From an uncultured Eubacteriales bacterium (GTDB taxonomy: Bacteria; Bacillota; Clostridia; Oscillospirales; Butyricicoccaceae): 12,768 bases of DNA. This document shows, piece after piece, positions 1-6,959 of the stretch. Each line of letters starts with the position of its first letter. The stretch's first letter is position 1. The notes below the pieces were generated by a model. It made no database searches. It saw nothing but the letters and a program-made list of their open reading frames with translations, and was not told the origin of the DNA. The position numbers were made by a program, and so were the translations under genes. Location: assembly GCA_934675045.1 (NCBI GenBank), contig CAKUPI010000029.1, forward strand, positions 1 through 12,768, in the 5' to 3' direction.

Positions 1-182
1 CCCTCCGTGGGCCGCAGCATACCGGTCATCATGTTCAGCAGGGTGGATTTTCCGCAGCCGGAATGGCCCATAACGCACACGAACTCCCCCTTTTCCACGG
101 AAAAAGAGAGGTCATCCACCGCGCGAAGGGGCCGGCCGTTCTGCCGGTATTCTTTTATCAGATGATTGATGACTATCTGCAT
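1..182 (-). CDS. ABC transporter ATP-binding protein, MacB/LolD type (N-terminal 60 residues only)
   Basis: Only the first 60 codons are in the window; the gene runs off the left edge. The visible part has the usual start of an ABC nucleotide-binding domain: a short beta strand, a basic loop, the 'VDDLSFSVEKGEF' approach, and a complete Walker A motif at residues 39-47 (GHSGCGKST), followed by 'LLNMMTGMLRPTEG'. The ATG at 182 lies inside the 3' end of the FtsX-like permease gene (10-nt overlap, 173-182), with GGGAG about 8 nt upstream, so the two are translationally coupled and should form one transporter: a permease dimer powered by this ATPase. The MacB/LolD assignment rests on this pairing and on the N-terminal style; signature and Walker B motifs are outside the window. 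The substrate is unknown. Confidence 0.9.
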   Translation of the reverse strand, partial: MQIVINHLIKEYRQNGRPLRAVDDLSFSVEKGEFVCVMGHSGCGKSTLLNMMTGMLRPTE

Positions 183-1378
183 GATTCCTGCTCCCTTATC
201 AGTGTGTCAGTCTCTTTGCGGCTGATCTGCCATGCGGCCCAGGCCGAGGCCAGAAGCCCCGTTCCGAGCGCAATGAGCATACACTTTCCGGCCGTGGGCA
301 GGCAGGTGCCGAGCGGCGTGTCCAGATAGGGGATTTTGAGCGTCACCCGCAGCAGGTCCTGAAACAGGAACACCCCGCCCCAGGCCAGCGCGGCGCCCAT
401 CAGCCCGCTGGCGGCGCTGATCAGCAGCGCTTCCAGCACAATGCACCCCACAATTTGCCCCCGGGTGGCCCCGATGGAGGCGAGAATGCCGAACTCGTAC
501 AGGCGCTCGTGGATCGTGATGGTGAAAATGGTCATCAGCGCCAGTACGGTCGTCACCAGCAGCAGCCCGGTCAAAAGGACGCTGTACACCGAAAACTGCC
601 GGATATTCCGGGCCGCGTCGCTGACCAGGCGGTTGGCCGTCACCGCCGTCACCGGCTCTTTGTAATACAGGCCGGAAAACTCGTGCACCAGCTCCTCGGG
701 CTTTGTCCCCTCCTTCGCCGTCATCATCACCATCGAGGTCATCTGGTCGAAGTCCGACAGATTGAGGTTCTTCTTGCCCGATTCGGTCTGGGAAAGCTGC
801 CGGGCGGTCTCGTAGCTCATGAACACCGAGTTGTCGTAGCTCATGCCGGTCTTTTCCATTTTGGCCGCCACAGTAAACCGGGCGCCGTAAAACATGATGG
901 GGTCGCCGGGCTCTACCACCAGACGGCTCCCCACCACCACCTCTCCGGTTTTCAGCTCCAGCTCGCCCCGCTCCAGCCAGGGCTTGATGATGAAGTCGGT
1001 CTCCGGGTCAAAGGCGATGAGCTGCGTCGACACATCGCAGCAGCCGGCGCCGAGCGTGGCAATGTACATCTGGCTGGACACCCGCTCCGCGCCCTCGAGC
1101 GCGGCGGCTTTTTCCACCCAGTCTCTCCCGAGATACAAAGTGCAGGGCTCGCCGCTGAACATGGCGGTCTGCAAATCCTGGCTGTACTCCTTGGAAACCA
1201 GAATGACGTCGGCGCCCATTCTGTCCCGCGTCACCGCGATGCTCTTTTCCATGCTGTCCATCAGCAGGGTGCTGACAAAGAAGGTGCCCGAGAGCAGCAG
1301 GACAAAAAACATCATCAGCAGACTGCGGGTCCGCCTGTGCGTCAGGTTCTGTTTCGCGACTTCAAAAAGCGTCCCCAT
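173..1378 (-). CDS. FtsX-like ABC transporter permease (MacB/LolE family)
   Basis: A 401-residue membrane protein with the MacB/LolCE layout: one N-terminal transmembrane helix (about residues 19-41), an extracytoplasmic domain of roughly 210 residues, then three C-terminal helices (about 265-290, 310-340 and 365-385). The cytoplasmic loop after the second helix carries the FtsX-domain hallmark 'ERLYEFGILASIGATRGQI' just before the third. Family members act as mechanotransmitters that drive export or extraction of lipoproteins, peptides, antibiotics or lipids from the outer face of the membrane, rather than as classical channels. The ATG at 1378 follows a GGAAAGG site. It begins 15 nt after the DUF4418-like gene and overlaps the downstream ATPase gene by 10 nt, so all three are probably co-expressed. 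The substrate cannot be read from the sequence. Confidence 0.92.
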   Translation of the reverse strand: MGTLFEVAKQNLTHRRTRSLLMMFFVLLLSGTFFVSTLLMDSMEKSIAVTRDRMGADVILVSKEYSQDLQTAMFSGEPCTLYLGRDWVEKAAALEGAERVSSQMYIATLGAGCCDVSTQLIAFDPETDFIIKPWLERGELELKTGEVVVGSRLVVEPGDPIMFYGARFTVAAKMEKTGMSYDNSVFMSYETARQLSQTESGKKNLNLSDFDQMTSMVMMTAKEGTKPEELVHEFSGLYYKEPVTAVTANRLVSDAARNIRQFSVYSVLLTGLLLVTTVLALMTIFTITIHERLYEFGILASIGATRGQIVGCIVLEALLISAASGLMGAALAWGGVFLFQDLLRVTLKIPYLDTPLGTCLPTAGKCMLIALGTGLLASAWAAWQISRKETDTLIREQESCR

Positions 1379-1393
1379 GTTCCGAAGCCTTTC

Positions 1394-1789
1394 CTATTTC
1401 TGCTTTTTCAGGTACAGGAAGTTCGCCGCGCTGAACAGGATGAGCGCAGCGCCCAGCGCGTACACGATGGGGAAGGTCAGCATCCGGCAGGACATTTCCG
1501 GCTTCATGCAGTAGCCAATCAGCCTGGCGGGGATCAGAATGGCGGAAAGGCCGGCGGCCGCGGCGCACAGGCTGGCCATGCGGCACCCGGACGCCGAGCG
1601 GCACAGCAGCACGGCCAGACCGACCACGGCCAGAATGACGGCCACCGCCACCTCGGCCTGCGCCGCCCACCAGCACTTCATGGTTTTCTCGGCGGTCACC
1701 GGGCACACCGGGAACAGGTGCAGCGGGCCGAAGCCCAGCAGCGCTGCCGTCAGCAGGTAATAGACTCCGGAAATGATGCGGTTTTTCAT
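1394..1789 (-). CDS. DUF4418-like four-helix membrane protein
   Basis: A 131-residue integral membrane protein with four predicted helices (about 5-24, 45-63, 71-91 and 105-126). Its pattern matches my memory of the DUF4418 family: a 'CPVTAEKTMKCWW.AQAE' segment between helices 1 and 2 (Cys29, Cys39) and 'GYCMKPEMSCRM' between helices 3 and 4 (Cys94, Cys101, with Met95, Met99 and Met103). The family has no established function to my knowledge. The paired cysteines in equivalent loops could form disulfides or bind a metal or thiol ligand; this is inference. I chose the ATG at 1789, with GGAG 9 nt upstream, over the GTG at 1804. The gene sits 72 nt after the short UroD gene with no terminator between, and 15 nt before the FtsX permease, so it probably belongs functionally with that transporter. 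Confidence 0.75.
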   Translation of the reverse strand: MKNRIISGVYYLLTAALLGFGPLHLFPVCPVTAEKTMKCWWAAQAEVAVAVILAVVGLAVLLCRSASGCRMASLCAAAAGLSAILIPARLIGYCMKPEMSCRMLTFPIVYALGAALILFSAANFLYLKKQK

Positions 1790-1861
1790 TTTCCATCTCT
1801 CCACTCTTTTTTCCTTTGGCCGCCGCCGGGGGAAACGCCGCCCGCGTGAAGGCCGCCGGAA

Positions 1862-2662
1862 TTATTTTAAAACAAAACGGGGCTGCACCGGGTATCCGGC
1901 CCGCTTGATGCAGCCGGCCGCAAGCCTCCCCTCCCCCGCGCGGGCGGGGTGCAGCACGCCTTCCCGCGAAAGGGCCGCCGCCGTCAGCGGGCACACCGTC
2001 AGAGCGGTTGTGCCGCCGCAGACCTCCAGCAGCTCCTCCAGCAGGGGCTTGGTGAAGCGCCGCGTCAGCAGCGCCCCGTATTTGGGGCCCAGAATGTCCG
2101 GGCTGCCCGCCGGGTCGGCGTAGGAGATGCAGTCCACCCCGGCCCTTGCCAGCGCCGCGCCGAAGTCGCGCAGCATGTGCCGAATCCGATCCAGACACTC
2201 TCCCACCGCCTCGGGGTCCTTGCGCCAGCATTTGAACAGGCCGGAAAGGTTCATCAGGCAGCTGAGGATGGAGATGGGGCCGCTGAGCTGGAAAATGACC
2301 GGCCGTCCCTCCTGCCGCAGCATACCGCAGGCCTCGAGCAGACGCGCAGCGTCCGGGTCGGCGGCGATCTCCACCGAGGGCACCTGCTCCGGCAGCGTCA
2401 CTGCGTATTCTCCCGGCCGCGGCCCGGCCGTCTCGTCCGCCGGCGTGATCCGCGCCCCCATGGCCTTTGCCTCCACCGTGTGGCAGAAGGGCAGCAGCAC
2501 CGCCTTCCACCCGCGGGCCTGACTGGCCGCTTCGGCCAGCTTTAGGATGTGCTCCGTCCGGCTGTAAAGCCCGGCCGGCGGGATTCCCAGCGACTGAATG
2601 AGCGCATAGGAGATCATTTCCTGATTTTCCGGGCTGCACGCAACCCTTGCAAAAGCGTCCAT
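1862..2662 (-). CDS. Short UroD-fold protein of the corrinoid methyltransferase superfamily, zinc site altered
   Basis: A 266-residue member of the uroporphyrinogen decarboxylase/MtaA superfamily, versus about 340-360 for its two neighbours. It aligns by eye with the 340-residue paralogue encoded at 4149-5171: 'LPFCHTVEAKAMGA' matches 'VPFCMTVEAEAFGA', 'QLSGPISILSCL' matches 'NITGPMSVAGTL', and 'YADPAGSPDILGPK' matches 'IAEPSGTGEILGAK'. The His-x-Cys zinc motif of the family reads Thr222-Val-Cys224 here, and about 50 residues of the last barrel units are missing before Cys251 ('AAGCIKRAGYP'). It may be a specialised accessory methyl-transfer protein or a non-catalytic partner; being a true UroD is unlikely without haem genes nearby. 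The ATG at 2662 follows a strong AAAGGAG, which overlaps the end of the activator gene 12 nt upstream. The frame is intact, with no sign of a frameshift. Confidence 0.82.
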   Translation of the reverse strand: MDAFARVACSPENQEMISYALIQSLGIPPAGLYSRTEHILKLAEAASQARGWKAVLLPFCHTVEAKAMGARITPADETAGPRPGEYAVTLPEQVPSVEIAADPDAARLLEACGMLRQEGRPVIFQLSGPISILSCLMNLSGLFKCWRKDPEAVGECLDRIRHMLRDFGAALARAGVDCISYADPAGSPDILGPKYGALLTRRFTKPLLEELLEVCGGTTALTVCPLTAAALSREGVLHPARAGEGRLAAGCIKRAGYPVQPRFVLK

Positions 2663-2674
2663 GAATCGGCTCCT

Positions 2675-4156
2675 TTAAAATTGCAGGCACCGGATAAACA
2701 GCGCCTCATAGCCCTCCCGCAGGGAAAGCTCGATGTAATGGGCATCCTGCGCCAGACTTTCGCTCCGCCGGGCTTCCTGCGGTGAAAGCAGGCAGATGGC
2801 GGCCCCCGATTTGGAGGTGTTGCCCGCATAGGTCACAATGCTTTCCCATGTGTCGGGCAGCAGGCCGCAGCCCACCAGGTCCGCCGCCGCCAGATGGGCG
2901 CCGAACTGGCCCGCCACAATCACCCGCTCCACCTCCGCCGGGGTGTGGCCGGAGGCTTCCAGCAGGGTGAGAATGCCCGAAAGAATGGCGCCTTTGGCCA
3001 GCTGAACCTGACGTACATCCTTTTGGCTCAGGTAAATCTCCTGCTCCTCGTCCAGCATGACGCACTTGCCCGCCTCGCGCCGGGTCACCAGCGGATGCCC
3101 GGCAAATCGGCCGTCGGGCCGGATGACGCCCTCCTTACGCAGGGCCGCGATGGCCGCGATCAGGCCGCTTCCGCACAGCCCCTTGGGGGCGGCGCTGCCG
3201 ATGGTCCGGCAGCGGACGCAGCCGTTTTCCAGAGAAACCGCCTCGATGGCGCCCTCGGCCGCCCGCATGCCGCAGCTGATGTTCATGCCCTCGAGCGCCG
3301 GGCCGGCGGCGCAGGAGCAGCAGTAAAGGCCTCCCTGTCCGGCCAGCACAATCTCGCCGTTGGTGCCGATGTCGAGCAGGAGCGTCAGCGGGCCCTGGCG
3401 GTCAATGCCGCAGGCTATCATGCCCGCGGTGATGTCGCCCCCCACGTAAGAGGCCACCGCCGGCAGGCAGTCCACCGTCGTCCGGACGGGCAGGCCCAGC
3501 TTCTGCGAATCGAGGTACAAAGGCCCTGCAAAGGCGGGCAGGTACGGGGCACTGGCCAGACTGGCCGGGTCGTATCCGCCCAGCAGGTGAATCATGGTGG
3601 TGTTGCCCGCCACCACCATAGCGCGAACCTGCTCCGGGGCGATGGACTCGCGCTCGAGCAGCTGAGCGGTCAGACTGCGCAGATCGGCGGCGATGGTGTC
3701 CCGCATCTGCTCCAGTCCCCGCTCTTCCTCCATGACATAGTGAATGCGGGAAATGACATCCTGTCCAAAGGCCTTTTGGCCGTTGAGGCAGGAAAGCGCC
3801 CGCAGCTCCCGGCCGTCGGAAAGGTCGTACAGCGCGGCCACCACCGTGGTGGTGCCGATGTCCACCGCAATGCCGTAGCCCTCCTGCGGCTGGCGCTCAA
3901 AGGGCTTCATATAGCCGTCCGATATGATGCTGCTGACCGTGGCGGCCTTGGGCAGCAGCACTTCCACGTCCTCTTCCACGGTAATCAGGCAGGAAAGCCG
4001 CTCCTCGCCCGCGATGGTCACGCGGCATTTTCCGCAGACGCCCTTGCCGCCGCAGGGGCCTTCCATCAGGCCCTCCCGCGCCAGCAGCTTGTACAGGTTT
4101 TCGCCCGCGGCGCAGGCGATACGCCGGTTCAGCTGGGGCAAAAGCACATCAGGCAT
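2675..4156 (-). CDS. RACo-like reductive activator of corrinoid proteins ([2Fe-2S] plus ASKHA ATPase domains)
   Basis: A 493-residue protein. Residues 1-75 form a plant-type ferredoxin domain with Cys35, Cys41, Cys44 and Cys56 (C-x5-C-x2-C-x11-C), the [2Fe-2S] ligand pattern. From residue 94 an ASKHA (acetate/sugar kinase-Hsp70-actin) ATPase fold follows, with phosphate loops at 'VDIGTTT' (98-104) and 'LLDIGTNGEI' in the second half, plus the 'NGQKAFGQDVISRI' segment typical of RACo/DUF4445 proteins. Family members use ATP to drive one-electron reduction of inactivated Co(II) corrinoid to Co(I), so this should reactivate the corrinoid protein encoded at 5168-5824. It is shorter than the roughly 600-residue or longer well-studied RACo. 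The ATG at 4156 overlaps the upstream methyltransferase gene by 8 nt, implying coupled translation. It acts in the cytoplasm with an unknown electron donor. Confidence 0.93.
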   Translation of the reverse strand: MPDVLLPQLNRRIACAAGENLYKLLAREGLMEGPCGGKGVCGKCRVTIAGEERLSCLITVEEDVEVLLPKAATVSSIISDGYMKPFERQPQEGYGIAVDIGTTTVVAALYDLSDGRELRALSCLNGQKAFGQDVISRIHYVMEEERGLEQMRDTIAADLRSLTAQLLERESIAPEQVRAMVVAGNTTMIHLLGGYDPASLASAPYLPAFAGPLYLDSQKLGLPVRTTVDCLPAVASYVGGDITAGMIACGIDRQGPLTLLLDIGTNGEIVLAGQGGLYCCSCAAGPALEGMNISCGMRAAEGAIEAVSLENGCVRCRTIGSAAPKGLCGSGLIAAIAALRKEGVIRPDGRFAGHPLVTRREAGKCVMLDEEQEIYLSQKDVRQVQLAKGAILSGILTLLEASGHTPAEVERVIVAGQFGAHLAAADLVGCGLLPDTWESIVTYAGNTSKSGAAICLLSPQEARRSESLAQDAHYIELSLREGYEALFIRCLQF

Positions 4157-5171
4157 GGCTTTCCCCCGTTTCGCCGGCGGCCTGCACCATGGCGCGGATG
4201 TTTTCCAGCGGCGTCGTCAGCGGCAGTCCGCAGGCGGGGGCCAGAATGTCCACGCCCTGACGGCGGGCCAGCCGGGTCAGCTGCCGCACCTTTTCCGGGG
4301 ACATGGTGCCGATGGCGTGGGTGTTGACGTTGCCCATCACCGCCTTGCCCGTCAGGTACGGCCCGATTTCCGCCGGGTTGACCAGCGCGTCAAAGCTGAA
4401 CACCTGGCAGCGAAGCTTTTGCAGCAGCGGGTACACGCTGCGCAGCCGTCCGCAGATGTGGACGATTTTCACAGGCACCTCTATGGCGTCCAGAATGCGG
4501 TTCAGATAGGGCAGCACAAACTCTTCAAAGCGCTTGGCGCCCAGGATTTCCCCCGTGCCGCTTGGCTCGGCGATGCAGATGACGTCCGCCCCGGCTTCGA
4601 CCATGGCCCGGCCGTACTGAATGAGGCCGTCGGAAATGGCCGACAGCAGCCGGTGGCAGTCCCCGGGCCGCTTCCGCAGCTCGATCAGCAGGGCGGTCAT
4701 GTCCACCAGCGTCCCCGCCACGCTCATGGGGCCTGTGATATTGCCGACAATCGGCACCTGATCGCCCCTTGCCTTCAGCCGTCGGATAGCCTCTACCACC
4801 ACGGCGGCCCGCCCCCGGCTCACGTCAAAGGCTGGCATGCCGCCGGCCTCTCCGGCGGAGGTCATCGGCGAGTCAATGACATGCGGCTCCACCTCGCGGT
4901 CGCCCAAATCCACCTGCGCGCCGAAGGCCTCGGCCTCCACCGTCATGCAGAAGGGCACGCCGTAGTTTTCAAACCCGCCCATCTCGTACAGGGTCCGGGT
5001 GAGGGCCGCCATTTTCTCCGGGTCCGAATGGGCCTGCGGCCAGAAGCTGTCGGCCCGCTCCATAATGCTGCCCACCACCATGTTCATCATGCCGCCGGGG
5101 CAGATACAGGGCGGCCGGTCGACGGCGGCCCCGCAGGCCGCCTCCCTAAGTCGCTGGGCCGGCGTCATCAT
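4149..5171 (-). CDS. UroD-fold corrinoid methyltransferase (MtaA/MtbA-like)
   Basis: A 340-residue TIM-barrel protein of the uroporphyrinogen decarboxylase superfamily. It carries the methyltransferase zinc signature His238-x-Cys240 ('VHICG') with Cys314 ('APACGLPLTTPLENI'); the zinc activates a thiol or similar methyl acceptor or donor in MtaA, MtbA and relatives. Other family marks are 'VDRPPCICPGGMMNM' near the N-terminus, 'PFCMTVEAEAFGA' and 'IAEPSGTGEILGAKRF'. Its likely role is moving a methyl group to or from the corrinoid protein encoded just upstream. The direction and small-molecule partner are unknown: bacteria of this type usually lack coenzyme M, so an 'MtaA' label should not be read as CoM transfer. 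It starts at ATG 5171, sharing a 4-nt overlap with the corrinoid gene, and overlaps the activator gene by 8 nt, forming a tightly coupled trio. Confidence 0.92.
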   Translation of the reverse strand: MMTPAQRLREAACGAAVDRPPCICPGGMMNMVVGSIMERADSFWPQAHSDPEKMAALTRTLYEMGGFENYGVPFCMTVEAEAFGAQVDLGDREVEPHVIDSPMTSAGEAGGMPAFDVSRGRAAVVVEAIRRLKARGDQVPIVGNITGPMSVAGTLVDMTALLIELRKRPGDCHRLLSAISDGLIQYGRAMVEAGADVICIAEPSGTGEILGAKRFEEFVLPYLNRILDAIEVPVKIVHICGRLRSVYPLLQKLRCQVFSFDALVNPAEIGPYLTGKAVMGNVNTHAIGTMSPEKVRQLTRLARRQGVDILAPACGLPLTTPLENIRAMVQAAGETGESHA

Positions 5172-5824
5172 GCGGACGCCTCTGCCAGCAGGCGGTCGAC
5201 CAGCTTGACCGCCTCGGTGGCCGTGGCGGAATAGCCGTCGGCGCCGATCTTTTCGGCAAAGGCCGAGGAAATGGGCGCGCCGCCCACCACGATCAGCACC
5301 CTATCGCGCAGACCGGCTTTTTTCAGCTCGTCGATCACCTTTTTCATGTTGTTCATCGAGGTGGACATCAGCGTGGACATGCCCACCACCCGGGCGTCCT
5401 CCCGGCGGACGGTCTCGATGAATTGATCGACCGGCACGTCGCGGCCCAGATCGATCACCTCGTAGCCGGCCGATTCCAGCATGACCTTCACCAGGTTCTT
5501 GCCGATGTCGTGGGTGTCGCCCTTTACGACGCCGATGACCACCTTGCACTTGCCGCCCGTCTCGTCCTTGGGCAGCAGCGGCCGCAGCACGTCGAGACCG
5601 TTGTACATGGCCTCGGAGCAGATCAGCAGCTCGGGGATAAAATACTCCTCCTGCTCATAAAGGTCAGAGGCCTTGTTCATGCCGTCCACCAGACCGCCCA
5701 GTATGCCGTCCAGCGGGTCGTAGCCCTCGGCCGCGTAGGCCCGGGCCACCTCGGTCACTTCTTCGTCTTCCATTTCCAGCACACAGCGGGAAAGCTCGGC
5801 CAGCAGTTCTTCTTTTGTTGCCAT
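5168..5824 (-). CDS. Corrinoid (B12-binding) methyl-carrier protein, MtaC/MttC type
   Basis: A 218-residue protein with the standard two-part build. Residues 1-90 are a helical B12-binding-2 cap with 'YFIPELL' and 'LVDGMN'. Residues 93-215 are a Rossmann-like cobalamin-binding domain with the D-x-H-x-x-G motif at Asp103-His105-Gly108; His105 should be the lower axial cobalt ligand. Later glycine-rich loops 'VGMSTLMSTSM' and 'VVGGAPIS' line the corrin and nucleotide tail. Length and layout match MtaC, MtbC, MttC and acetogen O-demethylase carriers. It should shuttle a methyl group between the two flanking UroD-fold methyltransferases and be reactivated by the RACo-like protein. The ATG at 5824 follows GGGGCGGAAG; the gene starts 18 nt after the upstream methyltransferase and overlaps the next gene by 4 nt. 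Confidence 0.97.
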   Translation of the reverse strand: MATKEELLAELSRCVLEMEDEEVTEVARAYAAEGYDPLDGILGGLVDGMNKASDLYEQEEYFIPELLICSEAMYNGLDVLRPLLPKDETGGKCKVVIGVVKGDTHDIGKNLVKVMLESAGYEVIDLGRDVPVDQFIETVRREDARVVGMSTLMSTSMNNMKKVIDELKKAGLRDRVLIVVGGAPISSAFAEKIGADGYSATATEAVKLVDRLLAEASA

Positions 5825-5842
5825 TTTTCTTCCGCCCCTTTC

Positions 5843-6934
5843 TTACGCGCCCATCTTTTTCCTGCAGTCCTGAATCATGTCCTGCACCTTGTCGGGGCAC
5901 ACCGGATATCCCACTTCCCGCACGGTGTCCATCATGGTCTGGATGTTGGCCAGCGGGGTCTCTACCGGCAGGCTGCAGCCGGACATGACGACATATCCCT
6001 TGGGGTTGTCGTAGCCGTCGCGGATGCACTCAAGGGTCTTCAGACGCACGTCCATGGGGGTGCCGGAATACATGATGGAGCCGGGGTCCACGTTGCCCAG
6101 AATCTTGGTCTTGTGCCCCACCAGACGCTTGCAGTCCGCAATGCTGGCCACGTTGTCGATGCTCAGCCCGGCGATGCCCAGGCCGGCCAAATCCTCCCAG
6201 ATTTTATTGGTCTGGCCGCAGACGTGAATGACAACCCCCTTGCCGCGGCTTTTGATGAAGTCCACCAGCTCTTTCAGGTACGGCAGGGAAAACTCGCGGA
6301 AGGCCTTGGGGCTGATGACCGTGCAGGAGGACATCGGTTCGGAGATGGTGGGCGTCAGGCCGATATCCATGGCCGCCGCCGCGTAGGCCTTGACGGTCTC
6401 CAGCGAGATGCGGCACAGACGGTGGACCGATTCCGGGTCCTTGCGCAGCATGCTCAGCGTCTTGTTCACGCCCATCAGGAAAAAGGCGTTTGTAAAAGCG
6501 CCCACCACGCCGCAGGAGCAGCCGATTTCGCCTTTCACCTCGTCGAGCAGGTATTTCATGGCGTCCAGCTGCACCGGCAGGCGGCCGTCCTTATAGGGGT
6601 CGGCCGGCCGCAGCGTGTCGATTTGGCTGACATCCGAAATGGCGGGCTTGTCCAAATCGGCGGTGTCGTCGTCCGGGTACTTGACGGTGGCGCCCATGGC
6701 CTCGGCCCAGGGGAACAGGTCGGTGAAAATGCGGATGCTGTCGTAGCCGAACCGGCGGTAGGCGGCCACCTGCGCCTGTGCCAGCACCTTTGCGTCCGTG
6801 TTGAATTGCGAAATTTTGCAGCCGTGGATACGCGCCACGCCGTTGGCCACGTTGGGGTTACAGGGCAGCCGATCCACCTCCAGCCCCTTTAGCAGGGCGG
6901 CCGCCCGCTCGGCGGGGGTCATGCTATCTACCAT
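5843..6934 (-). CDS. UroD-fold corrinoid-dependent methyltransferase, candidate substrate-specific component
   Basis: A 363-residue uroporphyrinogen decarboxylase-superfamily TIM barrel with the methyltransferase zinc set His237-x-Cys239 ('VIHVCG') and Cys320 ('MSGCSLPVETPLANI'). It also shows 'EVDRLPCNPNVANG' near the start and 'ISEPMSSCTVISPKAF' before the zinc strand. It diverges clearly from the other two UroD-fold proteins of the operon, which resemble each other more. Because it directly follows the importer genes and precedes the corrinoid gene, I infer it may be the enzyme that takes the methyl group from the imported substrate. Related UroD-fold enzymes are known to handle methylthiols, chloromethane and, I believe, methoxylated aromatics. 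It could equally be the second-step methyltransferase. The start at ATG 6934 has a strong GGAAGGAGAG site; the gap to the permease gene is 25 nt. Confidence 0.9.
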   Translation of the reverse strand: MVDSMTPAERAAALLKGLEVDRLPCNPNVANGVARIHGCKISQFNTDAKVLAQAQVAAYRRFGYDSIRIFTDLFPWAEAMGATVKYPDDDTADLDKPAISDVSQIDTLRPADPYKDGRLPVQLDAMKYLLDEVKGEIGCSCGVVGAFTNAFFLMGVNKTLSMLRKDPESVHRLCRISLETVKAYAAAAMDIGLTPTISEPMSSCTVISPKAFREFSLPYLKELVDFIKSRGKGVVIHVCGQTNKIWEDLAGLGIAGLSIDNVASIADCKRLVGHKTKILGNVDPGSIMYSGTPMDVRLKTLECIRDGYDNPKGYVVMSGCSLPVETPLANIQTMMDTVREVGYPVCPDKVQDMIQDCRKKMGA

Positions 6935-6959
6935 ACTTCTCTCTCCTTCCGGCGATTTT

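Noticed and set aside
455..1849. Long plus-strand open frame of 464 codons over the FtsX permease and DUF4418 genes
   Set aside because: It is antisense to well-supported genes, His/Gln/Gly-rich with no recognisable motif, and explained by GC-rich third codon positions.
1362..2690. Minus-strand open frame of 442 codons overlapping the short UroD gene in another frame
   Set aside because: Its translation is Arg/Gly/Pro-rich low-complexity shadow, whereas the 1862-2662 frame has clear family motifs and a strong ribosome binding site; it also does not supply the missing C-terminal barrel units.
2894..4327. Plus-strand open frame of 477 codons opposite the activator gene
   Set aside because: Antisense shadow of the RACo-like gene with no domain signature.
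5423..6892. Plus-strand open frame of 489 codons opposite the corrinoid and first UroD genes
   Set aside because: His/Val/Gln-rich antisense shadow; the opposite strand carries unmistakable corrinoid and zinc motifs.
1862..6934. Haem-biosynthetic uroporphyrinogen decarboxylase for the three UroD-fold genes
   Set aside because: Two carry the methyltransferase zinc motif His-x-Cys...Cys and all sit with corrinoid and activator genes; no other haem gene is present.
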